Shown piece after piece: positions 54,909 through 64,000 of a DNA stretch of 64,000 nucleotides; position 1 is the first letter of the stretch, and each line of letters opens with the position of its first letter. Source of the DNA: Hymenobacter citatus (GTDB lineage Bacteria > Bacteroidota > Bacteroidia > Cytophagales > Hymenobacteraceae); the NCBI RefSeq assembly GCF_014333615.1, contig NZ_JACSCY010000001.1, positions 124,001 to 188,000 of the forward strand. Direction: 5' to 3'. The notes beneath the pieces were generated by a model, which saw only the letters and a program-made list of their open reading frames with translations, was not told the DNA's origin and did not search any database. Both the position numbers and the translations under genes were made by a program.

Positions 54909-57900
54909 ATGGCATCAGGTAAGAATATCCAACCGACGACCAACCCTGCTCCTTCCGCACCGGAGTCCGATCAGGCGGTGAAGCCCGTTGATGAAAAGAA
55001 GGCCGCGGGTCTGGCCCGACGCGTAGGCCAGACCCGCGGCTTGCAACGACAAGCCACCAGCGCCCAGGAAGCTGCTTATATCGACGACCAGCTCAACCGT
55101 GTGCTCTACGCCCTCGACGCCTTTAAAAAAGGCGACATATCGGTGCGGCTAACCAAGCAGAACAACGACATCTTTGCCGATATTGCCGAGGCCTACAACT
55201 CCATGGTGGAGATGATTAGCGGGGTAGGGGGCGAGGTGTCGCGCATTTCCAAAGTAGCGGGAGTAGAAGGCAACCTGAAGGCCCGCGCCTCGGCCGAGAA
55301 TGCCTCCGGCTTCTGGCGCGATATGATCAACAACATCAATGGCCTGGTAGACAGCATTGCCGTGCCGGTGTTGGAAGTAGGCAAGGTGCTGAAGAATATC
55401 TCGAAAGGCAATCTGGACGAGACGTTCCAGATTCCGGTGTCAGGTGACTTCAAGCTGATGGCCGAAACCATCAACAAGACCATCGACAACCTCAACGTAT
55501 TTGCTGGCGAGGTAACCCGCGTAGCACAGGAGGTAGGCACCGAGGGCCGCCTGGGCGGTCAAGCCAACGTGCCGAACGTGGGCGGTGTGTGGAAGGACCT
55601 CACCGACAACGTGAACACGATGGCCTCGAACCTGACCAGTCAGGTACGCGACATTGCCAACGTGGCCACCGCCGTAGCCAAAGGCGACTTGAGCCAGAAA
55701 ATCACCGTTGATGTGAAAGGCGAGCTATTCCAGCTCAAGCAGAACCTCAACCAGATGGTAGACTCGCTGAACCTGTTTGCCGGCGAGGTAACGCGCGTGG
55801 CGCAGGAGGTAGGCACCGAAGGCCGCCTAGGCGGCCAAGCCAGCGTGCCCGGCGTGGCTGGCGTGTGGAAAGACCTGACGGACAACGTAAATAACATGGC
55901 CGCCAACCTGACCAGCCAGGTACGCGACATTGCCAACGTGGCCACCGCCGTAGCCCGTGGCGACCTAAGCCAGAAGATGACGGTGAACGTGAAGGGCGAG
56001 ATTCTGGAGCTGAAGGACATTCTGAACCAGATGGTGGACTCCTTGAATACGTTTGGCGACGAAGTGACGCGCGTATCGCGGGAGGTAGGCACCGAGGGCA
56101 AGCTCGGCGGGCAAGCCGTAGTGCCCAACGTGAGCGGCACGTGGAAAGAGCTGACCGACAACGTGAACACGATGGCCTCGAACCTGACCAGCCAGGTACG
56201 CGACATTGCCAACGTGGCTACCGCGGTAGCCCGCGGCGACTTGTCACAGAAGATGACCGTGGATGTAAAAGGAGAAATCCTGGAGCTGAAGGACATTCTG
56301 AACCAGATGGTGGACTCCTTGAATACGTTTGGTGACGAAGTGACGCGCGTATCACGGGAGGTAGGCACCGAGGGCAAACTCGGCGGCCAAGCCGTAGTGC
56401 CCAACGTGAGCGGCACGTGGAAAGAGCTGACCGACAACGTGAACACAATGGCCTCGAACCTGACCAGCCAGGTACGCGACATTGCCAACGTGGCTACCGC
56501 CGTAGCACGGGGCGACCTAAGCCAGAAAATGACGGTAAACGTGCGGGGCGAGATTCTGGAATTGAAAGATATTCTCGACCAGATGGTGGACTCCTTGAAT
56601 GTGTTTGCGGGCGAGGTGACGCGCGTATCACGCGAGGTAGGCACCGAGGGTATCCTGGGTGGTCAAGCTGTAGTACCGAACGTAGCCGGCACGTGGAAAG
56701 AGCTGACGGACAACGTGAACACGATGGCCTCGAACCTGACCAGTCAGGTGCGCGACATTGCTAACGTGGCCACCGCTGTAGCCCGTGGCGACCTGAGCCA
56801 GAAAGTAACCGTTGATGTGAAAGGCGAGCTGCTCCAACTCAAGGAAAACCTCAACCGCATGGTTGACTCGCTGAACATCTTTGCTGGTGAGGTAACGCGC
56901 GTGGCGCAAGAGGTAGGCACCGAGGGCCGCCTGGGCGGTCAGGCCAGCGTACCCGGCGTGAGCGGCGTATGGAAAGATCTGACGGATAACGTAAATACCA
57001 TGGCCGCCAACCTGACCACCCAAGTACGCGGCTTGGTGAAGGTAGTAACGGCCGTATCGCAGGGCGACCTGACCCAGAGCCTGGAGTTGGACGCTAAAGG
57101 CGAAGTAGCCGAGCTGGCCGACACCATCAACCGCATGGTAGCCGACCTCAACCGTCTCGCGGTGGAGGTAAGCCGTGTAGCCAAGGTAGCCGGGGTAGAA
57201 GGCAAACTCACTGAGCGCGCTACCGTAGGCGGCGTAAGCGGCTCCTGGAAAGAACTAGTCGACACCCTCAACGACCTACTCGAATCCATTGCATCGCCGG
57301 TGCTGGAAGTAAGCCGTGTAGTGCGGGGCATCTCCGAGGGCGACCTGACCCAGCACGTGGAAGTACCTACTGCCGGCGACATCGAAGCTATGTCGAGCGC
57401 CTTGAACCTGGCCGTTGAAAACCTGAACGAGCTGCTAGGCGAAATCAACGACTCAGCGCAGGTAGTGGGACAGTCGTCAGGCGAAATGGCCATGAAAGGC
57501 CAGGAAATGAGCCGCGTGACGGTGGATGTAGCCCTGGCCATGCAGCAAATGGCCGAGGGCGCACAGAACCAAGCCCTGAAAACCGATCAGGCCTTCAAGC
57601 TGATCGAAGAGATTATGCAGGCCACCAAGGAAACCGCCGGTAAAGCTGATGTAGGCATCAAGGCCGCTATTCTAGGTGAGCAAACCTCGCAGTTGGGCCT
57701 GAAAACAGTGGCGGAAGTGGTGAAAAATATGGAAGAGATTTCCAGCGCCGCTACCCAAACCTCGCGCACGATCGAAGTCCTGAGCACCCGCTCACAGGAG
57801 ATTAGCACGTCGCTGGGCGTTATCACCGACATTGCGGCCCAAACCAACCTGCTGGCGTTGAATGCTGCCATTGAGGCCGCCCGTGCCGGCGAGGCTGGCC

Positions 57901-58700
57901 GTGGCTTTGCCGTAGTAGCGGAGGAAATTCGCAAGCTGGCGGAAAGCTCCCGCCGCTCGGCCAACGAAATCAGTACGCTGGTAGATGATGTGAAGAAGGA
58001 TACTACCACCGCTGCCGCCGCTATTTCCACCATGGAAGGCCGCGTGATGAAGGGTAAAAATGCCACCTTCGAGGCCAGTGCTGCCTTTAAAAACATTGCC
58101 ACCAGCAGCGGCGAAACCCTGCGTACCTCCCGCGACATTCTCACAGCCACTGAAGTGCAGAAAGCCTCTATCGGTGATGTGGTGAAGTACGTGGAGGAAG
58201 TGGTAGCCATTGCTGAGCAAACGGCCTCGGGCACCCAGCAGGTAGCCAGCACAGCCAAGCAGCTCTCTACCTCCATGCAGGAGTTGACGACCTCCAGCCA
58301 GAACCTGACAGATATTGCTGACGACCTGCAAGACGGCCTAGCTGCCTTCCTGCTGATGGAGGACGAAGAGCCAGAGCCTGAGCCCGAACCGGAGCCACAA
58401 CGACGGTTGGGCCTACGGCGGCGTGAACAAGCAAAAGCTGCTGCTACGTTGTCAACGAATGGCAGTACGCCGCCCCCCCGGCCTCAGGCAGCTGCTCCAC
58501 GGCCGGCTAGGCCCGCAGCTCCTGCTGCTCGGCGTGGTACGGCCCCTGCTGCACTCGACGAGTCAACCGAGAATAGCAACGGTCAAAAAAAACCAACCCG
58601 CGCGAAAGCTCGTGCCGAGAAGCCGTCGGCTGATGGCAAGGCCACCAAGCCGGAAGCGTCTACTTCTGCCAAACCGACACGTAAGGCCCGCACAAAATAA
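54909..58700 (+). CDS. Soluble methyl-accepting chemotaxis protein with HAMP repeats
   Basis: 1263 residues, no transmembrane helix. Residues about 50-195 form a first HAMP-like unit ([16 protein letters not shown]). Residues about 197-840 hold seven repeats of 92 residues, each with [47 protein letters not shown] and a D-MVDSLN turn. This is the tandem-HAMP layout known from fungal Nik1-type kinases. A methyl-accepting signalling domain with the conserved tip [17 protein letters not shown] (about residue 980) follows. The last 110 residues are an acidic [10 protein letters not shown] stretch and then a Lys/Arg/Ala/Pro-rich tail. It presumably controls CheA through CheW in the cytoplasm. Repeats are so alike in DNA that recombination is likely to change their number. 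Confidence 0.93.
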   Translation: MASGKNIQPTTNPAPSAPESDQAVKPVDEKKAAGLARRVGQTRGLQRQATSAQEAAYIDDQLNRVLYALDAFKKGDISVRLTKQNNDIFADIAEAYNSMVEMISGVGGEVSRISKVAGVEGNLKARASAENASGFWRDMINNINGLVDSIAVPVLEVGKVLKNISKGNLDETFQIPVSGDFKLMAETINKTIDNLNVFAGEVTRVAQEVGTEGRLGGQANVPNVGGVWKDLTDNVNTMASNLTSQVRDIANVATAVAKGDLSQKITVDVKGELFQLKQNLNQMVDSLNLFAGEVTRVAQEVGTEGRLGGQASVPGVAGVWKDLTDNVNNMAANLTSQVRDIANVATAVARGDLSQKMTVNVKGEILELKDILNQMVDSLNTFGDEVTRVSREVGTEGKLGGQAVVPNVSGTWKELTDNVNTMASNLTSQVRDIANVATAVARGDLSQKMTVDVKGEILELKDILNQMVDSLNTFGDEVTRVSREVGTEGKLGGQAVVPNVSGTWKELTDNVNTMASNLTSQVRDIANVATAVARGDLSQKMTVNVRGEILELKDILDQMVDSLNVFAGEVTRVSREVGTEGILGGQAVVPNVAGTWKELTDNVNTMASNLTSQVRDIANVATAVARGDLSQKVTVDVKGELLQLKENLNRMVDSLNIFAGEVTRVAQEVGTEGRLGGQASVPGVSGVWKDLTDNVNTMAANLTTQVRGLVKVVTAVSQGDLTQSLELDAKGEVAELADTINRMVADLNRLAVEVSRVAKVAGVEGKLTERATVGGVSGSWKELVDTLNDLLESIASPVLEVSRVVRGISEGDLTQHVEVPTAGDIEAMSSALNLAVENLNELLGEINDSAQVVGQSSGEMAMKGQEMSRVTVDVALAMQQMAEGAQNQALKTDQAFKLIEEIMQATKETAGKADVGIKAAILGEQTSQLGLKTVAEVVKNMEEISSAATQTSRTIEVLSTRSQEISTSLGVITDIAAQTNLLALNAAIEAARAGEAGRGFAVVAEEIRKLAESSRRSANEISTLVDDVKKDTTTAAAAISTMEGRVMKGKNATFEASAAFKNIATSSGETLRTSRDILTATEVQKASIGDVVKYVEEVVAIAEQTASGTQQVASTAKQLSTSMQELTTSSQNLTDIADDLQDGLAAFLLMEDEEPEPEPEPEPQRRLGLRRREQAKAAATLSTNGSTPPPRPQAAAPRPARPAAPAARRGTAPAALDESTENSNGQKKPTRAKARAEKPSADGKATKPEASTSAKPTRKARTK
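55498..57150 (+). repeat. Six near-identical 276-bp tandem units inside the chemoreceptor gene
   Basis: Units begin near 55498, 55774, 56050, 56326, 56602 and 56878. The third and fourth are almost identical at the DNA level; a seventh, more diverged unit follows. Confidence 0.9.
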
Positions 58701-58720
58701 ATAACCTCCTGGGGTAGGAA

Positions 58721-58750
58721 GTAGGCCAGTCTGCATGTAGACTGGCCTAC
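58721..58750 (+). other. Hairpin between the chemoreceptor gene and cheW
   Basis: GTAGGCCAGTCT, GCATGT, AGACTGGCCTAC: perfect 12-bp stem, no T run after it. It may set mRNA stability or partial termination between receptor and cheW. Confidence 0.7.
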
Positions 58751-58776
58751 CTACCACATCCGTAAGCATTTGCTGC

Positions 58777-59289
58777 ATGGCAGACTCTGACAACGCCACC
58801 AACGACAAGAAAATTACCAAGCAGGAGCCTCTTATTCAGCTAATTGTATTTCGCTTGGGCGACGAAGACTACGGGATTCGGATTGAGCAGGTGAAGGAAG
58901 TGACGCTGACGCCGGAAATAGCGCGCATGCCCAAAACGCCTGATTTCGTGAAGGGTATTGCCAACCTGCGGGGTGATATCATCACGATTATCGATCTGGA
59001 GGAGCGGTTTCAGCTGCGCTCAGCTGGAACAGAAATGCCTGCCGTTAGCTATACAATGGCTATTGAGGGCAAGGAGTACACCATCGGGATTGTGGTGCGT
59101 GAGGTGCCGCAGCCGTTGTCCATTCCGGCATCCATCATCGAAAAAGCGCCCGAGTTTATTCAGGATATCAACATTCACGACAAATACATCGAGGGCATTG
59201 CCAAGGTAAACGGGCGTATTATCGTGGTGTTGGATATGCTGAAGCTGCTAACGCCCGCCGAAATCATGCAGCTACCTGCAAAAAGCTAA
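58777..59289 (+). CDS. cheW: CheW chemotaxis coupling protein
   Basis: 170 residues. Couples the receptor to CheA. SH3-like CheW fold with IVFRLGDEDYGIRIEQVKEV, the VKGIANLRGDIITIIDL signature, and GIAKVNGRIIVVLDMLKLL at the end. The first 17 residues are a charged extension. It lies 76 bp after the receptor gene. Confidence 0.95.
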   Translation: MADSDNATNDKKITKQEPLIQLIVFRLGDEDYGIRIEQVKEVTLTPEIARMPKTPDFVKGIANLRGDIITIIDLEERFQLRSAGTEMPAVSYTMAIEGKEYTIGIVVREVPQPLSIPASIIEKAPEFIQDINIHDKYIEGIAKVNGRIIVVLDMLKLLTPAEIMQLPAKS

Positions 59290-59378
59290 TCTTCGCCTGT
59301 TCCTCTACGTACAAGAGCCGGGGCGGCCCACTGTCCTGCTCCCTCTTCTCTAAACTCAGACTACTGCACTTTTTTCGT

Positions 59379-59762
59379 ATGAAAAACCGCATTCTCATTG
59401 TAGACGATTCCTTCTACATGCGCACGATGCTCAAGAATATGCTCACCGACGCGGGCTATGAAGTGGTAGGCGAAGCCGCAAATGGTCAGCAAGCCCTGGA
59501 AATGGCTGCTGCGACCCGGCCCGACCTCATCACCCTCGACGTCATTCTACCCGACAACACGGGCCTCGACGTGCTGAAAGGCATCCGCGAAGATCAACCA
59601 GACGTGAAAGTGGTGATGTGCAGCGCCGTGGGGCAAGAGGTAATTGTAAACGAAGCCTTAGAAAGCGGAGCTACAGCTTATATCGTCAAACCTTTCTCGG
59701 AGGAGAAAGTGCTGGAAATTGTGGGTAGCGCTTTACAAACCAGCGGTTCCAGCGAAGCCTAA
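59379..59762 (+). CDS. cheY: CheY-type single-domain response regulator
   Basis: 127 residues, receiver only. Acid pair Asp9-Asp10 (LIVDDS), phosphoacceptor Asp54 (LITLDVILP), switch Ser82 (VVMCSAVG) and Lys104 (IVKPF) are all in place. It would carry the CheA signal to an effector that is not encoded here. Nearest relatives by pattern are CheY proteins of the Bacillus/Thermotoga type. It is 89 bp after cheW. Confidence 0.94.
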   Translation: MKNRILIVDDSFYMRTMLKNMLTDAGYEVVGEAANGQQALEMAAATRPDLITLDVILPDNTGLDVLKGIREDQPDVKVVMCSAVGQEVIVNEALESGATAYIVKPFSEEKVLEIVGSALQTSGSSEA

Positions 59763-59815
59763 GCCTGTTTTATTTGTGTGCGGCATGCGGTGCCGCCACT
59801 TGTATTACCTATTCC

Positions 59816-60886
59816 GTGTCTAATCCCTCCACCCCTGTTTCTGTCCTGATTGGCAATCTGCCACCGCTGGTGCGGGAGGAGTTGGTGTGCCTGTTGCGTA
59901 GAGAGCCTGCCTGGCAAGTGGTGCCGGTGCAACCAGCACGGGGGAGGATAGCCGCTATGGCTCGGCAGTACCAGGTAGATCTGGTGATTGCCGATGAAAG
60001 TGGCATGATGGAACTGGCTGAGCTGGCACAGGTGCATCCGGTGCCCGTGATTTTGTATAGTGCTTTTTCGCTGGGTGGCGCCCGCCTCCGGCAGGCTACC
60101 CGCTGGAACGTGCACGACTATTTTGGGCCTTGGATACCGCAGGAAAGTCCGTCATTTAGTGATTGGCGATTGTATTTGTTGCAGAAGCTACAATCAGTTG
60201 TTGCTCAGCCTGTGACCTTTGCCCAAGCATTGCCGGAAGCAGGGCCTACTTCGCTGCCTAGCGGTATTGTAGTGCTAGGTGGTTCTACAGGCGGTTCGGC
60301 AGCTGTGGAAAGTGTAGTGCATCAATTACTTCCTTCCAACTGTGCCATTCTAGTGGCAGTGCATTTGCCGGCTGTTTTCACCCAGACACTGGTAGACCGC
60401 CTGCGCCGTGTTACGTCGCTGCCCGTAGTGAATGGTAAAGCCGGCACCATCCTGACGCCCGGTAAAATAATAGTGATGCCCGGTGGCGGCAATACCACCA
60501 TCAAAACTGCCACTGGCACCCCTTGGATTAGCTGGCAAACCAGCTTTATAGAGGCAGAGCTTCATGCACCTAACAATCTGCCCTCTATTGATTTGTTGAT
60601 GCAATCCGTTGTGCAAACTACGGGTCGGCCTACATTGGGGGTTATTCTTAGCGGCCTGGGCAACGATGGTACCCAAGGCGCCCGTGCTATCCGGCAGCGC
60701 GGCGGGCAGGTGATTGTGCAGCGCGAGGCTGCTGTAGCCGCTATGCCCCAATCGGTATTGCAAGCGGGGTATGCTGATCAGGAACTATCGCTAAAAGATA
60801 TTCCTGGCTATATCAATCAGTTTGCGTTGCGAGCCCGACCCGGCCGTCGGTTGGTTTCTTCCTTTTCTCCTGCTACCCAGCTATGA
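59816..60886 (+). CDS. cheB: CheB-type methylesterase with a degenerate receiver
   Basis: 356 residues from a GTG at 59816 (VSNPSTPVSVLIGN); an upstream TTG at 59774 in the same frame is possible. The C-terminal domain has the catalytic triad of receptor glutamate methylesterases: Ser in GGSTGGSAA, His in VAVHLPAVF and Asp in GLGNDGTQGA. The N-terminal receiver-like domain lacks the acid pair (LIGNLP in place of L-V-D-D-S) and the switch lysine (NVHDYF), though an Asp in LVIADES aligns with the phosphorylation site. Control by phosphorylation is therefore doubtful. Its stop overlaps the cheA start (ATGA). Confidence 0.88.
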   Translation: MSNPSTPVSVLIGNLPPLVREELVCLLRREPAWQVVPVQPARGRIAAMARQYQVDLVIADESGMMELAELAQVHPVPVILYSAFSLGGARLRQATRWNVHDYFGPWIPQESPSFSDWRLYLLQKLQSVVAQPVTFAQALPEAGPTSLPSGIVVLGGSTGGSAAVESVVHQLLPSNCAILVAVHLPAVFTQTLVDRLRRVTSLPVVNGKAGTILTPGKIIVMPGGGNTTIKTATGTPWISWQTSFIEAELHAPNNLPSIDLLMQSVVQTTGRPTLGVILSGLGNDGTQGARAIRQRGGQVIVQREAAVAAMPQSVLQAGYADQELSLKDIPGYINQFALRARPGRRLVSSFSPATQL

Positions 60887-62517
60887 AATCGAGAGAAGAA
60901 GAATACCGCGAAATATTTATGGTGGAGGCGCTCGAGTACTACGACGCCATGAGCCGCCATATCAGTGAGTTAGAGAGGAATCCAGCCGATTCGGCGGCGC
61001 TCAATGAGCTGTTTCGCTTAATGCACAACCTGAAGGCCAATGCCCGGGCCATGGGCTACCCTGCTATCAGCGAGGTAGCGCACCGGATGGAAACCATTTT
61101 TGGTCTCATTCGCGACAAAGAGCGCACCTTCGAGGGCAACGTGGTGCCGGTGCTGTTCACCGGGGTAGACACCATCGGGGAAATGATTCGGGCAGTGGGG
61201 GCTAGTAATGAGCTCCCTTCGGCCGACACGCTGCTGGCGAACCTCGACCGGTTAGTGAATGGCGAGGAGCCCGTCTTGGAAGATCAGCCAGAAGCCGATG
61301 ACGACGACGCCAACCGCAAATTGGAGCTGTCGGATCTGGTGTATATCCAGATCAAGAAGCTCGACCACTTGATGAATCTGGTAGGGGAGCTGATTATTGA
61401 CCGCGACCGGATTCTGACACTGAGCAAGGAAAGCGACAGCCCAGCTTTGCAAGCCACGGCGGCGCATTTGTTCCGTATTTCTGATGAGCTACAGTACAGC
61501 ATCATGGATGTGCGCCTGGTGAACGTAGGCTCCTTGTTCAACAAGTTTCCGCGGGTAGTGCGCGACGTGGCCGCTGCCGAGAAAAAAGATATTGCGCTGG
61601 AGGTAGACGGGCAGGATATTCAGATTGACCGCAACATTTTACAAATCATCACCGATTCGCTGCTGCACTTGGTGCGCAACGCCATTGGGCACGGGATTGA
61701 GGCGCCCGACGTGCGCGAGAAAGCCGGCAAGCCAGCGCAAGGACAGTTGACGCTGGCCGCCCAAACGGAGCGCGACAACGTACTCATTCAGGTATCCGAC
61801 GACGGAGCTGGTATCAACGTAGACAGCGTGCGTCGCAAGGCCGTGGAACGCGGCTTAGTTGGCGCTGAAGCCGCGCAGCAATTAGACGACGATGCCGTGC
61901 GGGCCTTTCTGTTTGAGCCAGGTTTCTCCATGGCGAAAGAAATCACCGACATTTCGGGTCGGGGAGTAGGGCTGGATGTGGTGAAGCTGGCTATCGATTC
62001 GCTCGGCGGGCAGTTGCGCGTTAGCTCTACCTTAGGTAAGGGCACCACGTTCACGCTGGTGCTGCCTACCTCCATCGCGGTGAAAGGTGCCCTGCTTTTT
62101 GAATTGGATGCCCGCAGCTACGCTATTCCGCTCATGCATACCGACTCGGTGGTGTCGTTGCAGCCAGAAGACCTGCACGTGGTAGGCGGCCTGTTGCTGG
62201 CCGAAGTGCAGGACGAAAACGTACCCGTGGTAGACTTGCGCCGCTTGCTACACAATAGCGACGGCCCACTACCCCCCGCCAACCGCCACGAATTGCAAGG
62301 CCGGCAGGACATCATCATCGTCAACTACAACAACCGTAAGCTGGGCCTGATCATCGACCGGTTTCTGCGTCAGCAGAGCATCGTAATCAAACCCATGAGT
62401 AAACCGCTTGATACTATTGATTTGTTTGGGGGAGTGACCCTTTTGGGAAGCGGCCAGGTCTGCCTGGTGCTGGATGTACCAGCTCTCACCCGACTTTTTT
62501 TAGCCAAGCGCCCATAA
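60883..62517 (+). CDS. cheA: Chemotaxis histidine kinase CheA
   Basis: 544 residues, short for CheA because no CheY-binding P2 domain is seen. P1: HPt helix with His48 (FRLMHNLKANARAMG). P3 dimerisation from about residue 145 (LSDLVYIQIKKLDHLMNLVG). P4 kinase: N box HLVRNAIGHGIE, where the usual Asp after NAI/NSL is Gly; DDGAGIN; SGRGVGLDVVK. P5 CheW-like domain to the end. It phosphorylates CheY, and perhaps CheB, in response to the soluble receptor. Confidence 0.95.
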   Translation: MKSREEEYREIFMVEALEYYDAMSRHISELERNPADSAALNELFRLMHNLKANARAMGYPAISEVAHRMETIFGLIRDKERTFEGNVVPVLFTGVDTIGEMIRAVGASNELPSADTLLANLDRLVNGEEPVLEDQPEADDDDANRKLELSDLVYIQIKKLDHLMNLVGELIIDRDRILTLSKESDSPALQATAAHLFRISDELQYSIMDVRLVNVGSLFNKFPRVVRDVAAAEKKDIALEVDGQDIQIDRNILQIITDSLLHLVRNAIGHGIEAPDVREKAGKPAQGQLTLAAQTERDNVLIQVSDDGAGINVDSVRRKAVERGLVGAEAAQQLDDDAVRAFLFEPGFSMAKEITDISGRGVGLDVVKLAIDSLGGQLRVSSTLGKGTTFTLVLPTSIAVKGALLFELDARSYAIPLMHTDSVVSLQPEDLHVVGGLLLAEVQDENVPVVDLRRLLHNSDGPLPPANRHELQGRQDIIIVNYNNRKLGLIIDRFLRQQSIVIKPMSKPLDTIDLFGGVTLLGSGQVCLVLDVPALTRLFLAKRP

Positions 62518-62584
62518 AAACACGTACTTGCAGACACCGGACAATCTCAACCGTTGAGAGAGCTCGCTTAATTGATACATTTCT

Positions 62585-63220
62585 ATGGATTTGCACATGA
62601 CAGAACTAGAGCGGGACATCATCCGCGAGATTCTGAACATTGGCCTTGCCAGGGCAGCTGACTCCTTCGCGGTGATTGCGCAGGAGCGGGTGCTACTGGA
62701 GGTGCCCAACCTGGACTTGGTGCCGGGCAGCAACATCCTGGGGCGCGTGCACGAGTATGAAGGCACGCACGTCATTATTCAGTCGGATATCAAGGGTGAC
62801 TTCAACGGGACCACGCTCATGTTCTTCTCAGGGCAGCATGTGCAACGGCTTTCCAAGGTATGCCTGCGTATGAACGTGAGCGACAGCATCAAAATAGATG
62901 CGATGCAGGAATCGTTGCTGCTGGAAATCAGCAACATTATCACGGGGGCTTTGGTAACGCAGCTGGCTAATATTCTAAAATCGAATATCTATGGGGCACC
63001 ACCCGTAGCGCCCCGCGGCAACATTGCCGATTCGCTCAATAGCCTGATGACCAACCGGCCTATGGTGCAGCCGCTCATCTTCTCCGTTATCACGCAGTTT
63101 TCGGACAAAGACAACTCCGTGGAGCTGCCGCTGATGATTTTCTTTGACCGTGAGACGTTCGCCAAAATGCTGGAAATTATCCGCGCCTATAACTTTATGG
63201 GTGGGCAGGCATCGGCCTAA
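62585..63220 (+). CDS. cheC: CheC-like CheY-phosphatase
   Basis: 211 residues. Two copies of the CheC/CheX-type active helix are seen: EILNIGLARAADSF (near residue 15) and LLLEISNIITGALVTQLA (about 105), each with the Glu-x-x-Asn pair that dephosphorylates CheY-P. CheC proteins reset the signal in organisms without CheZ. Last gene of the chemosensory operon, 67 bp after cheA, and followed by a terminator. Confidence 0.85.
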   Translation: MDLHMTELERDIIREILNIGLARAADSFAVIAQERVLLEVPNLDLVPGSNILGRVHEYEGTHVIIQSDIKGDFNGTTLMFFSGQHVQRLSKVCLRMNVSDSIKIDAMQESLLLEISNIITGALVTQLANILKSNIYGAPPVAPRGNIADSLNSLMTNRPMVQPLIFSVITQFSDKDNSVELPLMIFFDRETFAKMLEIIRAYNFMGGQASA

Positions 63221-63244
63221 GTACGCCGTTTGCGAAGTATTTTC

Positions 63245-63307
63245 GCGCTGGCTATTATTTGGTTGCCTACTAGCATATGCAGCCAGATGATAGCCAGCGC
63301 TTTGTTT
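63245..63307 (+). terminator. Terminator of the chemosensory operon
   Basis: GCGCTGGCTAT and its exact complement ATAGCCAGCGC enclose a 34-base loop and are followed by TTTGTTTGT. Confidence 0.7.
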
Positions 63308-63330
63308 GTATTCGTTTTTACCGCTTTTTC

Positions 63331-64000
63331 ATGGAACATTCCGCTGCTTCTTCGCTGGAACAAAAGTTAGCTAATTTCGACCCCAATGCCCTTGGCGACA
63401 CGGCGGGCGGTGTATATGGCCTACCCTTCACGGTGGAGGAAGCACAGATGGTAATTGTGCCCGTGCCGTGGGAAGTCACGGTTTCCTACCGTGCCGGCAC
63501 TGCCGAAGCCCCCGAAGCCATCCGTGACGCCTCTTTGCAAGTGGACCTCTACGACCCGGACATTCCAGACGCGTGGCGTCTGGGTTTGGCCATGGAGGAA
63601 GTAGATGAGCACTGGGCCCAGGAAAGCCGCACCCTCCGCGAGCAGGCCGCTAGCTATATCGGGTGGCTGGAAGCTGGTGAGCCTGAAGCCGACGCCACGC
63701 GTTTTGCCAACACGGCCAGTTCCATCAGTCAACGCGGCCAAGAGCTGCTCACGTGGCTGAAAGATAAGACCGGCGCCTACCTCGACGCGGGTAAAGCTGT
63801 GGTGGTACTGGGCGGCGACCATAGCACGCCGTTGGGCTACCTGCACGCCCTGGCCGAGCGCCACCAGGAATTCGGTATTCTACAAATTGACGCGCATTGC
63901 GACCTACGCCCCGCCTATGAGGGCTTCACGTACTCGCACGCTTCCATCATGCATAATGCTCTGCAACTGCCGCAGGTGAAGAAGCTGGTGCAGGTAGGCA
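63331..64000 (+). CDS. Agmatinase/arginase (ureohydrolase) family protein, 5' part
   Basis: First 223 codons; it runs off the right edge. Starts MEHSAASSLEQKLANFDPNA. The manganese ligands of ureohydrolases are visible: VLGGDHSTPLGY and QIDAHCDLRPAYEGFTYSHAS. The enzyme would hydrolyse agmatine, arginine or formiminoglutamate, releasing urea or formamide. In the second motif CDL replaces the common xDL and the final SHAS is Ala for Gly, so the substrate cannot be assigned. Separate transcription unit from the che genes. Confidence 0.88.
   Translation, partial: MEHSAASSLEQKLANFDPNALGDTAGGVYGLPFTVEEAQMVIVPVPWEVTVSYRAGTAEAPEAIRDASLQVDLYDPDIPDAWRLGLAMEEVDEHWAQESRTLREQAASYIGWLEAGEPEADATRFANTASSISQRGQELLTWLKDKTGAYLDAGKAVVVLGGDHSTPLGYLHALAERHQEFGILQIDAHCDLRPAYEGFTYSHASIMHNALQLPQVKKLVQVG

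Noticed and set aside
54909..57150. Regular 276-bp spacing considered as a CRISPR-like or satellite array
   Set aside because: The units are in frame and translate to conserved HAMP repeats, so this is coding repetition. No CRISPR array is seen anywhere in the window.

Overview
The window looks like a chromosome segment of a Hymenobacter-type bacterium (phylum Bacteroidota, order Cytophagales). This rests on several signs. GC is high. Several promoters fit the Bacteroidota pattern TTG-N17-20-TAnnTTTG. There is an 815-residue TonB-linked outer-membrane receptor of the Bacteroidota type and a metallophosphoesterase-BamA fusion. GyrB, PPK1 and TopA have Bacteroidota-like lengths. The genus is inferred from protein resemblance, not from an rRNA gene.

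Layout, left to right. 1-8447 (all minus): 5'-part of hisS, a STAS-like protein, a DUF2459 protein, a TonB-dependent receptor, a MORN-type repeat protein and gltD. 8666-13192: gltB, which with gltD encodes glutamate synthase. 13419-26444 (minus): a potassium-homeostasis cluster. Read 5' to 3' it contains a sigma-54-type response regulator, a 31-codon membrane ORF, kdpF, kdpA, kdpB, kdpC, a porin, a Kup transporter, a short KdpD lacking its kinase half, and a separate membrane histidine kinase. Together these could let K+ cross the outer membrane (porin) and inner membrane (Kdp and Kup), under a split KdpD/kinase/NtrC-like circuit instead of KdpD/KdpE. A candidate sigma-54 promoter and a perfect 15-bp palindrome lie between the regulator and the structural genes.

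26612-29887 (minus): a thiolase and a two-gene BatB/BatC-like pair. 30084: tRNA-Ser(GCT), whose last 14 bases recur at 36715-36728. The 6.5 kb between is an accessory island of decayed insertion sequences: two inverted IS3-family copies of about 1240 bp around an AT-rich acyltransferase gene, an IS5/IS427-type element nested in one of them at CTAG, and IS5 and membrane-protein relics. tRNA-Pro(TGG) and tRNA-Arg(TCT) follow.

37097-54563 is mostly core: a FabH-like ketosynthase, a GH1-type glycosidase with an SDR, gyrB, convergent ppk1 and ppx for polyphosphate, the metallophosphoesterase-BamA fusion, a sirtuin and topA. 54909-63220 (plus) is a chemosensory operon: a soluble receptor with seven 92-residue HAMP-type repeats and a basic tail, then CheW, CheY, CheB (degenerate receiver), CheA and a CheC-like phosphatase. 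No cheR or flagellar gene is in the window. The window ends inside an agmatinase/arginase-family gene.

Many intergenic gaps, including most gaps inside the kdp cluster, hold long palindromic repeats of at least seven sequence families.
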